This document shows positions 43,574-55,452 of a stretch of DNA of 64,000 nt, one piece after another. The stretch spans positions 25,207,137 through 25,271,136 of the forward strand of contig JARWKL010000014.1 in the NCBI GenBank assembly GCA_029961685.1. The letters run 5' to 3'. Both the position numbers and the translations under genes were made by a program. Position 1 is the first letter of the stretch, and every line of letters begins with the position of its first letter. Below the pieces are notes generated by a model. It did not search any database and was not told the origin of the DNA. It saw nothing but the letters and a program-made list of their open reading frames with translations. Origin of the DNA: Aristolochia californica. Taxonomy: Eukaryota; Streptophyta; Magnoliopsida; Piperales; Aristolochiaceae.

Positions 43574-43669
43574 AAGAAAAGATAGATACGAACCTAAACT
43601 ACTAGAGATAATAGATAAAAAATGGATCACATTATCTTTGTGGGTTGATCGAGTCAACTCGCAGAACTT
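41711..43669 (-). mobile_element. Interior of a minus-strand LTR element (A', copy 1)
   Basis: It follows the primer site at 43670-43681 on the minus strand. The first ~150 bases resemble the leader of element A (gagttgactcg... gtttaggtt). A GA microsatellite follows (43505-43572). 42290-42450 carries the tttcctaacttaggaaa block also seen at 16040 and 59515. Frames are short and without domains. The 3' LTR is not identifiable. Confidence 0.5.
43505..43572 (+). repeat. GA microsatellite
   Basis: About 68 bp of (GA)n with single c interruptions, in the leader of element A'. Copy 2 has lost it (about 60590). Confidence 0.95.
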
Positions 43670-43996
43670 GCTCTGATACCGTGTTGAATTTATGGAAAAG
43701 AGAAAAACTTCATTGACTTATTGTAATCATAGTACATGAATCCATGTTTATAATAGAAGAAAGTTGTAGAGTCTAATTACAATTAAACTACCCTTGTCCC
43801 AATTACACCTAGACTCTAACACTTAAAGATAAGTCCTAGCATAATTAAATAACTCAACATAAATGGAAGACTAACATAACTAAAACACCTTTAAAATGAA
43901 ACTCTTTTATGAGACCTCCTTCCATAATAATTTTGGCTTAGTAAGACTTCTTATTGTGAGAGTCATGTAAGAATCTTCCATATTTGCTCTTCAACA
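43670..43996 (-). repeat. 5' LTR and primer site of element A' (copy 1)
   Basis: LTR 43682-43996 (315 bp), on the minus strand TGTTGAAGAGC...AATTCAACA, followed by cggtatcagagc (43670-43681, one mismatch to the tRNA-Met primer site). Its 3' half matches element A LTRs; its 5' half differs. It sits inside the copia gag of element C. Confidence 0.75.
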
Positions 43997-44002
43997 CCAA
44001 CA

Positions 44003-44490
44003 CTCTGCATTTCTTCTGAATTTGGACTTGCTTCTTCCATTCCTTGACTTTCCTCTACCATTGCCTTTGTTGGAACTCCTCTCGAAGTTCTTGCCCCTAG
44101 TATCGAGATTTAGGGCAGAATTAGATGTCGACGATTCTTCGAAGTCCTTTCTATGAACTTCCTCATAAGAATGGTATTTCGAACATCATTAAAGATCAAT
44201 TTCCCATTGCCTACAGAGTTGCTAACCGCATTTCTCATAGGCTCCCAACAATTTGGAAGAGACACCAATAGAATTAAAGTTCGAACCTCATCATCAAATT
44301 TAATCTGAACCGAGGTCAACTGATTGGCAATCGTGCAAAACCCATTCAAATGTGATGCCACTAATGTATTTTCTATCATCTTTAAATTGAAGAGTTTTTT
44401 TATGAGATGTATCTTATTATTTGCTGAAGGCTTCTCATTAATGTCGAACAAAATCTTCATCATTCCTGCTATTGTTTTCTCCGATGCCAT
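44003..44490 (-). pseudogene. Ty1/copia gag (UBN2-like), element C copy 1
   Basis: The minus strand reads NKIHLIKKLFNLKMIENTLV, ASHLNGFCTIANQLTSVQIK, LLVSLPNCWEPMRNAVSNSV and GKLIFNDVRNTIL, the conserved middle of copia gag (retrotransposon gag polyprotein, UBN2 type), which packages the element RNA. It continues after a frameshift into a Lys/Arg-rich stretch and is cut at 44002 by the LTR of A'. The N-terminal part runs towards the primer site at 44945. Confidence 0.75.
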
Positions 44491-44933
44491 GTTGTGAGGG
44501 ATGTTCTTCTACAGTGTTAACCGGAATACTTCCAATACCTGTCTATCAAGGAGATTTTACTCATCATTTTTTATACCTGCTGGTTTCATATCCAGAAGTG
44601 GTGAGTGCAACTTTTTACTATACAGATAGTCTTCGATCTGCATCCTCTAGAATGCAAAATCCATACCTCAGCTACTTCATATGTCGATTTTGATTTTTAC
44701 AAAACTTGATTGAAAAAAAATGTTTTGAGTTATAAAGTAGACTCAGAGATCTTTCGAAATTAAATAATTTTGTATATACAAATTATGGTAAGAGTGCAAA
44801 ATTCAATGAAAAATAGGAATTGGGAAAGAAGAAGAATAAAGGGAAAAATGAAAAGATCTTCTTTTTTCTTTTTCTTTTTCTTCCGTCATTTCTTCTCCAT
44901 CTTCTTCTCCTTTTGCATGTCAAATCATTGTCT

Positions 44934-44945
44934 GCTCTGGTACCA
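44934..44945 (-). promoter_or_regulatory. Primer-binding site of copia element C (copy 1)
   Basis: On the minus strand tggtaccagagc, one mismatch to the tRNA-Met site, directly after the LTR end AAATCAACA. Confidence 0.7.
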
Positions 44946-46697
44946 TGTTGATTTCTAGGGCTTTCACATAAACACGAGATCTTAAGGGAATGAGAGAAGA
45001 AGGAGATGAGGTGAAGAAAGACAAACTCTAGCGATTGGGAGAGGGGAAAGAAGAGGTAGGTGAGGAAGGGTTGCGGCCAAAAACTTGATGTAAAATTTAA
45101 TTACATCGGCTTTAATACCTCGCAAGCGTACGAATCGTTCATGTAATTTAGCAGGAAGCGAGGGTCATATCCACATGGAGGACTGAATTTTGTGTATCCT
45201 TCAGTCAACTAGCCTAACCAAATATGATGAATTAATTTGAACTAAACACTAATTATATCCTAAATTATCAAGTAATAATTTAATTAACTACTTGCACAAT
45301 AGGAAACGTCAACTCTGGATTTTACCGTGATTCGTGCCTCTCGAGCGCCACGTAACCACGAATTCGGATTCTCAATCCTTGCGTCTAGCCCCTCTCGGGC
45401 GCCTAGAGTTAATGACAAAGATCGGATTACAATAGAATGCAGAGAATCAATTTCCTATTGTGATGATGCTAAAATTATAACTCTGGATTTTACCGTGATT
45501 TGTGCCTCTCTCGAGCGCCACGTAACCACGAATCCGGATTCTCAATCCTTGCGTCTAGCCCCTCTCGGGCGCCTAGAGTTAAGGACAGAAATCAGATTAA
45601 AATACTCAAAATCCAACCTAAATTATAATCCTACCATAACTAGCCAATTTAATAAAATATCCGGAAAACAAATATTCAATAAACATTAATTATCAAATCA
45701 CATTTAATAAACATTCAAAACCTAAGTTCAAACTATATAAAAGATGAAATTCAAAAATGATGAATTACTCCCCTTCTCCTTCCTCTCGCTCGGGCAGCAA
45801 CTCGTTCTCACGGGTGCTGCAATTTCCCGAAATTGGTGGCTTCGGGTTGGCAAGAGTGAGTGGCCGGAGGTAGAGACGACGCCGGCGACGAAGGTTGGAA
45901 GCCGACGGACGGAGATAACGTCCGGTGAAGAACGAAACAGAGCTGACGTTCTCTAACCGGCTCTCTCGAGTCTCGGTCGGAGTCGGAGTCGCTCCGGGAA
46001 TGGTAGAAAATATGTAACCAACGCCGAAGGATGGTCGGAAAGCAGAAGTGGCACCGGAGAAGCCCTCTCGGATCACTTCTCGGCCTGGCGAGCGACGACT
46101 GTCGAACTCACCTCGATGGAGACTCTCTCGAGCTCTCCTCGGGTTTGTTCTCGGTTGTTGGACGACAGTGGACGGCGGTGGACGACGGTGGCGCGGCGAA
46201 AGGTATTGGCCAGGCGAACGACGGTGAGGAACTCCTCTCGGGTCCTCCCCTGTTTCCGGTCAAAGTCCTCTGTTTTGGTCTCCGTTTCTGTTTTCTCTTC
46301 ACGCTTCCCCCTCTCGGGTTTTCCCTCTCAGGTCTCCCCTCCACGTTCGATGCCCTCCTTCCTTCCTTTAATACCATCATATTTATTTTAAAACGATTTG
46401 ACCTAAAAATCAACTCCATTTCACTAAGGGCATTTTGGTAAATATCTCCTTCTCCACCAAAATTCTCCTGAAATTCCATAATTAAATCTATAAAAAGCAT
46501 TTCAGGAAGAAATAAACCTTAAAAACAATGAAATATAATTCAAGAGAGAAAAATATGCAATATCGACAGTGATTAATGCCAAATTCAATAAATGCTCATT
46601 TCATTTGAAAATCGATAAATAACCACCTATAACAAAATTATAAAGGTTATTCTATTATAATTAACTTAGTTCTCATGTCAGAATATGGCATCTATCA

Positions 46698-48512
46698 CAC
46701 CCCCAAACCTAAATCTTTGCTAGTCCCTAGCAAAACAACAATCGAACCAAAATTAAGCCTATGAAAACAAAATGCCACTTTCGTAGGGAGCACGATTGCA
46801 TTTAGCGCATGCAACAAACCGTTAAACCCCTACTCTGCAGTAGTGGACGAGTTATGTCTCGTGAGGGTTTGCATGGAATTTACCCACAAAATTCATCTAA
46901 ATTAATAATATAAAAAGAAAAAACTAAAGAAAATTTACCCCTCATTAGCATATGACTAACACTTAGTATCGTAAAATATCTGAAAATCATATGAGATCTT
47001 GTGAAATTTGAAAACCTGTGTAAAATATAGCCTATTATCAATCCAAATACACTCATTGTTACTCCACCTGAACCAATGTGACCCATAAGCAATTACTTCA
47101 ACAGAACAAAGAGGCAACAAATAACAATAAAATCCTGGTCACATCACAATTAAGAGAAAATAGTAGAGTAAGCCTGTTGTCTGACAATCTCACAAAAGAA
47201 ATATACCAATTTCAATCTTGACTTGCAACTTCTTTCAAATTACAATTCATCATCAAAGTTAAGAAACTCATTGCTTCTAGATTTAAAACCATTTTACGCT
47301 ATTACCAGCGCACTTTTGCTATTACCAGCGAAATTTTTGTTTCACTGAATACTTTTGGTATTACCACCATTTTGTATTCGTCTTCACTGCACATGCACTT
47401 ATTTTTAAGTAATCGACTGTTCCGGTGCATGTCCCTGGGTTTGCCCAGGCTGTTTCTGAAGTTATCTATCTTTTGCAAGCAAGAGCATTTCCATTTGCAT
47501 TCATACGTTACAACAAGGAATTTCACTGAGGTATAAAAAAGATTGAGTTCAAACAGGCATACAAGATTATTTAGACTAACATAGATCAACACTAGATTTA
47601 CATGTTCTCTTTTGCAACTAAGTTCCAAGTCTAATGCAATAGTAAGTTATCCCACTGAATTCTCATGAATCACAACAAATGATATCAGATTTCTAATAGG
47701 CATATTCTGCACAGTTTTACAAAAAGTTTTGAAACACATTTGAGCAACTTATTTTAACTCTACTACGTTAACACATACTAAGAGGAGTAATTTGAAAACC
47801 ACGAAAAAAAATCAAAAGAAAATCATTGTTAAGATATAAAAGAGCTATTCCCCCTCCCCCCCCCAAACCTAAACCTAACATTGTCCTCAATGGGGAAAAG
47901 TTAAAACACTAGAACGACTACAAAAAAAAAAGGGTTAAGCTCCTTCAGGGCTCCTAAATCCATAGGTGGGACCATATGTGTTTGGTCATCAACAATAATA
48001 CCGAAGAGTCAATAAAGACCCCCAGGAATGATACATAGTCTCCCTCGAAGAAGGTTTACTCGTATCAGCCGTACCCGTAGGTAATCATCCGTAGATGAAA
48101 CCGCTATCCCACATCACACTTTGAAGAAATCTCCGTGTGACTGGCCACTGAAGGCAGCAGGAATCACGCGCTGAACACAAGTCCTTAAGTTAATCACCAT
48201 AAGGTTTTCATTCAATACTTCAAGATCGAATTGGTCAATCCCAGAACGGATGTTTGAGTATAGACCTCTCAAACTAGGGACCAAAAGTCTGGTCATCGAC
48301 TACTGAAACCATTTATGCTCTCAGCCGGCAAGAGAGTACCCCAAGTCCATGATGAGGCTGACATCACCGGGGGACCTCCAATCAATCAAGACCAGAGTAC
48401 ACCAAAGGTTATCCCAATAAGAATGAATAAACAAAAAATAAAAACTGTAATGTACAAAAGGATAGAAATGTGGGGATTGCCCACAATGTGCTTAAGCAAG
48501 ACTCTGACGCAG
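46698..48512 (-). other. 3' non-coding part of the gypsy element
   Basis: The region between the integrase end and the 3' LTR has only short frames (48296-48114, 47628-47302, no domain) and a second purine-rich tract on the minus strand (gtttgggggggggaggggga, 47852-47871). Long 3' regions with an extra polypurine tract are known in Athila/Tat-type elements. Confidence 0.5.
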
Positions 48513-48996
48513 TCAAGATGAATGGACAGGTTCCTCCAAGAAAATGACCATCACCTCCTCCGGTGTGGGAACATTCTCAAGATACGGTTTGAGCCTCTGA
48601 CCGTTAACTTTGAAGGCCAACCCGTCTCCGTGATTGCGGATCTCAACAGCGCCATGAGGAAACACCTGTGTAACCTCAAATGGACCGGACCACCTAGATC
48701 TCAGCTTCCCTGGAAACAAATGCAATCGTGAGTTATAAAGTAAAACATTCCGCCCAACAGTAAAAGACTTGCGAAAAATAGATTTATCATGTAAAAGCTT
48801 TGGCATTCTCATAAGCATCATGACGTATCTCTTCCAACTCATTCAATTGCAATTTCCTCTCCTCACCCGTTTGAGCCAAATCAATATTCAAAGCCTTAAT
48901 GGCCCAATAAGCTCTATGCTCAAGCTCAACAGGTAGATGACATGCTTTGCCGAACACTAGGCGAAATGGAGACATACCAATAGGAGTCTTAAGCAC
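48513..48996 (-). pseudogene. Ty3/gypsy integrase C-terminus
   Basis: The frame reads [40 protein letters not shown], then after a frameshift [20 protein letters not shown] and [20 protein letters not shown], the GPF/Y module at the end of gypsy integrases. The upstream catalytic core is deleted: only about 80 low-complexity bases (49000-49080) separate it from the primer site. It is inactive. Confidence 0.85.
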
Positions 48997-51599
48997 GTTT
49001 TTTATTTTTATTTTATTTTATTTTATTTATTTATTTATTATTATTTATTATTATTATTTTTTTATCCTAACCTAAGACCATGGAGAACAAAGAAATACAC
49101 TTAATACGTGCCTCCCCGGCAACGGCACCAAAAACTTGATGTAAAATTTAATTACATCGGCTTTAATACCTCGCAAGCGTACGAATCCTTCAATCAACTA
49201 GCCTAACCAAATATGATGAATTAATCTGAACTAAACACTAATTATATCCTAAATTATCAAGTAATAATTTAACTAACTACTTGCACAACAGGAAACGTCA
49301 ACTCTGGATGTTACCGTGATTTGTGCCTCTCTCGAGCGCCACATAACCACAAATCCGGATTCTCAATCCTTGCGTCTAGCCCCTCTCGGGCGCCTAGAGT
49401 TAATGACAAAGATCGGATTACAATAGAATGCAGAGAATCAATTTCCTATTGTGATGATGCTAAAATTATAACTCTGGATTTTACCGTGACTCGTGCCTCT
49501 CTCGAGCGCCACGTAACCACGAATCTGGATTCTCAATCCTTGCATTTAGCCCCTCTCGGGCGCCTAGAGTTAAGGACAGAAATCGGATTAAAATACCAAA
49601 ATCCAACCTAAATTATAATCCTACCCTAACTAGCCAATTTAATAAAATATCCAAAAAATAAATATTCAATAAACATTAATTATCAAATCACATTTAATAA
49701 ACATTCAAAACCTAAGTTCAAACTATATAAAAGATGAAATTCAAAAATGATGAATTACTCCCCTTCTCCTTCCTCTCGCTCGGGCAGCAACTCGTTCTCA
49801 CGGGTGCTGCAATTTCCCGAAATTGGTGGCTTCGGGTTGGCAAGAGTGAGTGGCCGGAGGTAGAGACGACGCCGGCGACGAAGGTTGGAAGCCGACGGAA
49901 GGAGGTAACGTCTGGTGAAGAACGAAACAGAGCTGACGTTCTCTAACCAGCTCTCTCAAGTCTCGGTCGGAGTCGGAGTCGCTCCGGGAATGGTCGGAAA
50001 TACGTAACCGACGCCGGAGGATGGTCGGAAAGCGGAAGTGGCACCGGAGAAGCCCTCTCGGATCACTTCTCGGCCTGGCAAGTGACGACTGTCGAACTCA
50101 CCTCGACGGAGACTCTCTCGAGCTCTCCTCGGGTTTGTTCTCGGTTGCTGGACGGAAGTGGACGGTGGTGGACGATGGTGGCACGGGGAAAGGTATTGGC
50201 CTGACGAACGACGGTGGGGAACTCCTCTCGGGTCCTCCCCTGCTTCCGGTCAAAGTCCTCTGTTTTGGTCTCCGTTTCTGTTTTCTCTTCATGCTTCCCC
50301 CTCTCGGGTCTCCCCTCTCAGGTTTTCCCTCTCGGATCTCCCCTCCACGTTCGACGCCCTCCTTCCTTCCTTTAATACCATCATATTTATTTTAAAACGA
50401 TTTGACCTAAAAATCAACTCCATTTCACTAAGGGCATTTTGGTAAATATCTCCTTCACCACCAAAATTCTCCTGAAATTCCATAATTAAATCTATAAAAA
50501 GTATTTCAGGAAGAAATAAACCTTAAAAACAATGAAATATAATTCAGGAGAGAAAAATATGCAATATCGACAGTGATTAATGCCAAATTCAATAAATACT
50601 CATTTCATTTAAAAACCGATAAATAACCACCTATAACACAATTATAAAGGTTATTCTATTATAATTAACTTAGTTCTCATGTTAGAATATGACATCTATC
50701 AGGGGGCGAGGAGGAGGAGAGAAGGGACGAATTCCAAGAGGGGAATCAAGCTCAAGAGGCAAAGAGTTTGATGTTTTTCCCTATGCCCATTGGTTGTATT
50801 TATAGTTGTAAAGAGATGTTTACAATATCAATAATTCCATTAAGGTTAATCCTTTTAAGAGAAAAAAGAAAAAAGAACAAGTACCAACTTATATAATTAC
50901 AAAGTCATGTCACCTCTTATTGAAAAGTTGTCTTATTTACCATATTATCACCCTACACACTTGGATGTCTTTTAACATATAACACTGAGATATCATTCCC
51001 GTTATGATAAGAACCCTACTTGTGAGAGGTCCTTATCTTTTCTAAAGTGAAAGGAAGATTTGAAATAAAGAGGCTAAGAGGATTAGAATAAGAGAGAGGG
51101 GAAGAAGAGAGGAGTAAAGTAGAGGAAGAGAGGAAGCGAGAGAGAGAGAGAGGTAGAAGGAAAAGAGATAAGAAGAGAGGTGAAAAAAAGGAAAGGTGTT
51201 AAGCATGAATTTGAGAGGGGAAAGAGAGATTTGGAAAAAGCTTGACTGATTTCTTCCTTCAACCAACACTCCAATTTATAACATTATTTAGGAAACTCCT
51301 TAATCAACTAGGATTACATATGTCAAAGAGAGATTCTAGGAAATTGAAAATATTATATCAATCTAGGAATTGAAAGATTATATAAATTAAAAATAAATAT
51401 TTAGGGTCTTATGTTATCAAGAAGAGGGGGCACATTTCACTTTTTCGCCTCATGTCCCACACCCCTTGGGTATTTTTCATTTTTTCCCTTAGGCCTCATA
51501 CCCCTTGTTTCTTGAAGGTGGCACTTTCTATTTTGTGGTGTCTTCTCTTTCTACTTTTCTTTTTCTCTTCTACTTTTCTTCTTCTCTTGATTCTTTGGG

Positions 51600-52217
51600 G
51601 GTAATTTGGGTTTTCCATCCCCCTTTAACATCAACCTTATCCTCAAGGTTGAAAATTGATGAATTGTAGAAGGAATTCATTCTAAGGAGTCCAAAGTGGT
51701 GCCCCCAAGATTTTCTAGAAAAAAAATCAAATTACTATTTTTACCCTCAAGGTGGCGCCCCTTAGACTTTTTAAAAATAAATTTTCCCCAAATTACTATT
51801 TCCTTCAAGGTTGAGGTACTAAGAAAACATTGTAAGTACTTGTCTTCAATCTCCCAAGTTGTATTCTTTTTATTAAGCTCAGTTTGCTTATGTTGTTGTG
51901 TTATGTTGAGTTGGTGCTTGTTGAACATGGGAACCATATCTAGGTGCAACCAAGCTTTGTTTAGAGCGTCACCATTTTGGTCTTGGACAATGGTGGGTAG
52001 TTGTGCCAAATGGAAGGGTGGGTGATACATATCTGGTGCATGAAGGTGAGTGTTTGGTTGTTGGTATGAATGGGAATTTTCTTGGTAGGGCAGGTTAGAG
52101 TTTGGTTTTAGAAAGTGATTTGGGTTAAGGTTGAGTTGGCAAATAAGAACGCAATGTATGATGTGGTTTATGGATGGAATAAGATGGGGATGATCATGGG
52201 GGAGGATAATTTGATGA
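51600..52217 (-). pseudogene. Ty3/gypsy chromodomain-type polyprotein end (copy 1)
   Basis: A 190-codon minus frame includes QLPTIVQDQNGDALNKAWLH and NTTWEIEDKYLQCFLSTST, followed in another frame by FNLEDKVDVKGG (about 51655-51617). The order matches the C-terminus of chromovirus pol: linker, aTWE block of the chromodomain, LEDKV..GG. The integrase proper is absent. The first codons read in the adjacent LTR are not part of it. Confidence 0.6.
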
Positions 52218-52592
52218 TGTTGATTTCTAAGGTCAACACATAAACACAAGAGATCTCAAGGGAAGGAGATAAGAGAGGAACTCTAGCTCTTGGAAGAGAG
52301 GAGAGAAGAAACCAAGGGAGAGAAAGATGAAGGAAAGAGAGAGAGGTATAAGGATGAATTTGAGCCAAGAGAAATAGGTTTGAATGCTCTACCCCACGCC
52401 TTGAGGTTGTATCTATAGTTGTGTGAATGTGTTTACAATGACTATGATGCCCTTAGGGCAACATGCTTCAAAAATAAAAAGACATAAGAGGACATACACT
52501 AGATTCCATAATTACAATTCTATGCCATCTCTATGAAAGTTCTCCTTATTTACTATCCATGCCACTCCTACACACGTGGGTCTCTCTTAGCA
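52218..52592 (-). repeat. 3' LTR of a minus-strand element related to D
   Basis: 375 bp; on the minus strand TGCTAAGAGAGACC ... AAATCAACA, preceded by polypurine tract gtccagcttgagggggag (52593-52610). It has the same length as the LTRs of element D and shares words such as gtaaataa.gag. No primer site follows, so it is a 3' LTR. No 5' LTR is present. Confidence 0.65.
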
Positions 52593-52610
52593 CTCCCCCT
52601 CAAGCTGGAC

Positions 52611-53685
52611 TTTACAACTTCACTTTGTAAATAATCTTGGTCAAGAAACATGTGTGCTAGAAAACGAAATTTTGATTGCCTTGATTTGATTCATCTTCTT
52701 CTTGTTCACATCTTACTTGTAGTCTTCATCTTGATTGCATCTTGTCTCCCTCTTACTTGGATATTCTAGCCACATAAAACTTGATTACCAAAACGCGTGG
52801 AATTCTTCATTGTTGGCAACCTTTTTCTTGTACTTCTTCTTCTACTTCTCCCTCTCAAGTTGGGGATCTCTTTGTTCTTTACCAAGAGACCCAACTTGCA
52901 CAAAATAATGGTGAGAGAAGAAAAAACACTCCTAGCCTTACGACAAATCTACATACACTAGTCAAAATAGTTATAGTCTAAAATACACTCTACTCAATTT
53001 CAAAAGCAGAAAAATAGTCTAACTTTAGGGCACAACAAAGACACTGCTCACTTTTTAAGGGTAGCTCAAATAGAAAACACCTCTTGGGTGAAGAATAAAA
53101 ATATTTGATTCAAGATAGATGTTGGGCACACTCATATAATTTTTAGGTAGCGAGTCTATAGGCATTACTCTGAAGTGATTTAAAAAAATATAAGTTGAAG
53201 AAAGTACTTTGAGGAATTAAGGGTGAGAATAAAAAGATAGCAACTCTCATACTTTAAAAGGAAGGAGGCACATAATTCAGCTCTTCATACTTCCAAGTAA
53301 GAAGGAGGAGCTTGTAGACCAATAGATGGATAAAAAGTGACCAGGTTTGACTCAAGAGAAAGATAAAAAAATATCCTCTGTTAACATGATGATTAAGGAA
53401 ACATAAAAAACCCCTATAAGAAAGTTTTTAGATGGAAAATAATAATAAAAACATTCTAAAAATAGACTTCTCAAATAAGGCAATTACTTTTTAACACAAC
53501 TTGACCAATTTGAAAAGAACATATTCAAGATATAATTTCTGAAATGAGAGAGGTTTTATGACACTAAGATTTGGTATTTGCAATGAGCAATCAAGAATTT
53601 ATAATTAAAAATTTTCAGACTTTGTCAAAGAAGGAAACTAGACTCATATTGAGAAAGACTTCTCTTAAGGAAACTAATATATACA
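52611..53685 (-). mobile_element. Interior remnant of the D-related element
   Basis: 52995-53140 (ggtagctcaaatag...cacctcttgggtgaa) matches 5480-5600 of element D in reverse complement, which fits minus orientation. There are no coding domains. It is cut at 53685 by the start of large repeat copy 2. Confidence 0.5.
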
Positions 53686-54895
53686 AAAGTCATTATAACG
53701 AAAAAGACTTTTGCTACTGAAAGATTTCATTAGCATAAGTTTTTTTTCTTACAGTTAGAAGAGGATGGATGTTCTTAAAATGATCGATGTCAAAAAAAAC
53801 CCTCACACTACAAATTAAAACATACAAGAGTTAGTATAGACTTAGGTTGACCCTCGTCAATATTTTGAAGATGACAAAATTTAACCACACATTTGTGTTA
53901 ATATTTGTAACTCAAACATTGCAGATGCATTTCCTCAAAAGACACAAGATCAAGGTATTTGCAAAAGAATTGGAGACCTCATGCTATATAGTGTGTCATG
54001 TCGTCTTGAAGAAGCACCTACCAAAAAGGATGCTTGGTAAATTGTGAGACTCTATCAAATTAATCCCTTAATTGTGAGATATAGAGTGTTTCCTTATTTA
54101 CTTCTTTAATATTCTTTCTCAAGTTGGAGTTTGTAACTTCAGATTGCAAAGAAAAATTTCTTGGTAAATTTCTTTGACTTTTAGTCTTCAATTATCCTTC
54201 TTCAACACTTTGGCTACAAAATATTCATCTACTATTCTCCCATCTTACTTGAATGTAATTTGAAAACTTGATATTGGTTACTATTCAATGACTTTTACCA
54301 CAACTTATTGAAACCTATATTATAAGCTCTACTAAATACCTTTTTTTTTTTATTTCTCCTTCTATTTTTCTCCCACAAGTTGGGGATCACTTTCTGTTTT
54401 TTAATAGATCCCCAACTTGCACAAAACTAATATGAGACAAAGTTATCACTCCTTGCCAAACGACAATGTTCCATATACATGTAAAAAAAATGTCTAAAGT
54501 CTTAACCTTTGCTCAACTTCAAAGCTAGAAAACTCCAATTTGAGGGTATTGAAAAGAGTCTATTCACTATTCGAAGGGTAGTTCAAAAAATCACCACTTA
54601 AGTGAAAAATGAAAGTCTGACTCAAGCTAGTGTTGGATGCACTCTTGTTCTTTGAAATCAATGAAGAGCTTTCCATTGCAAATGTTACAAGGTGGGATCC
54701 ACCATGACACACGAGCTGACATGATGAGTCATCACACGAGCTGGAATCCTTATCATGTAAGGAATTAGACACCCTAAATCTAAACTAACTGTTGGAAGAT
54801 ATGGCAGATTGCCATTTTATAAAAAAAGATCTTATACATCATTTGCAACAAGCTGAGAGTTCATTATGTTCTCTCACCCCTAGCTTGAGGGGGAG

Positions 54896-55452
54896 TGTTG
54901 GAAGAGCCCACATATCTAAGAGTATTGTAAGATGGGCTACACAACCAAGGAAGGTTCACATATCTAAGAGTATTGTAAAATGGGCCCAAGCACATAAGAA
55001 GTAGGACCCACCATGATTACCACGAGCTAATATCCTTATCACATAAATTGGATGAGCTACACGACCAAGGAAGGTCCACATATCTAAGAGTATTTTAATA
55101 TGGGCCCAAACACATAAGAAGTAGGACCCACCATATTTACCATGAGTTGGCATCCTTATCACATAAGTTTGAAGATCAAGAAGGACTCACAAAGATTACC
55201 ACGAGCTGGCATCCTTATCTTATGGTCACGTCCTAATAGAAGAGTTTTAGTTTAAGTTATGTTGTCTTCTATTATATTGATTTATTTAATTATGCTAGGA
55301 CTTATCTTTAAGAGTTAGAGTTAGGGTGTAATTGGGATAAAGGTAGTTTTATTGTAATTGGACTCTACTACCTTCCTCTATTGTAAATAGAGGTTCATGT
55401 ACTATGATTATAATAAGTCAATGAAGTCTTTCCATTTTCCATAAATTCAACA
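54896..55452 (+). repeat. 5' LTR of element A copy 2
   Basis: Begins TGTTGGAAGAGCCC, ends AATTCAACA, followed by the tRNA-Met primer site. Confidence 0.85.

Larger units (their letters stand above)
45086..50701 (-). mobile_element. Internally deleted Ty3/gypsy element
   Basis: 5,616 bp with LTRs of about 1.6 kb (49137-50701, the 5' LTR, and 45086-46697). On the minus strand the primer site tggtgccgttgccggggagg lies at 49130-49111, the type seen in plant Athila/Tat-like elements, and a polypurine tract (ggtttgggggtg) lies before the 3' LTR at 46698-46710. The interior is only 2.4 kb: gag, protease, RT, RNase H and most of the integrase are missing. No clear target duplication was found. Confidence 0.85.
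44946..51268 (-). repeat. 5' LTR of copia element C (copy 1), split by a gypsy element
   Basis: On the minus strand it begins TGTTGGTTGAAGG at 51268 and ends AAATCAACA at 44946. Removing the gypsy element 45086-50701 leaves 707 bp, against 697 bp for the uninterrupted copy 61963-62659. Within it 51100-51180 is GA-rich. Confidence 0.8.
35149..52097 (+). repeat. Large direct repeat, copy 1
   Basis: Homologous to 53686-63480. Matching anchors are 35149/53686, 36403/54896 (LTR start), 40767/57842 (ctaacgagagcaat), 41238/58314, 43682/60705, 44946/61963, 51268/62659 and 52097/63480. The offset is near 17.0-17.1 kb from 40767 to 44946 and drops to 11.4 kb after the gypsy element 45086-50701, which copy 2 lacks. 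Copy 1 also has an extra LTR-internal unit (about 1.4 kb) in 36403-40766. Confidence 0.8.

Noticed and set aside
43460..43657. Leu/Ser-rich minus frame (SLSLSLSL)
   Set aside because: It is the GA microsatellite read as codons.
45744..46500. Frames such as 46031-46441 and 46500-46108
   Set aside because: They lie wholly within the long LTRs of the gypsy element and recur almost unchanged in the other LTR (50021-50483).
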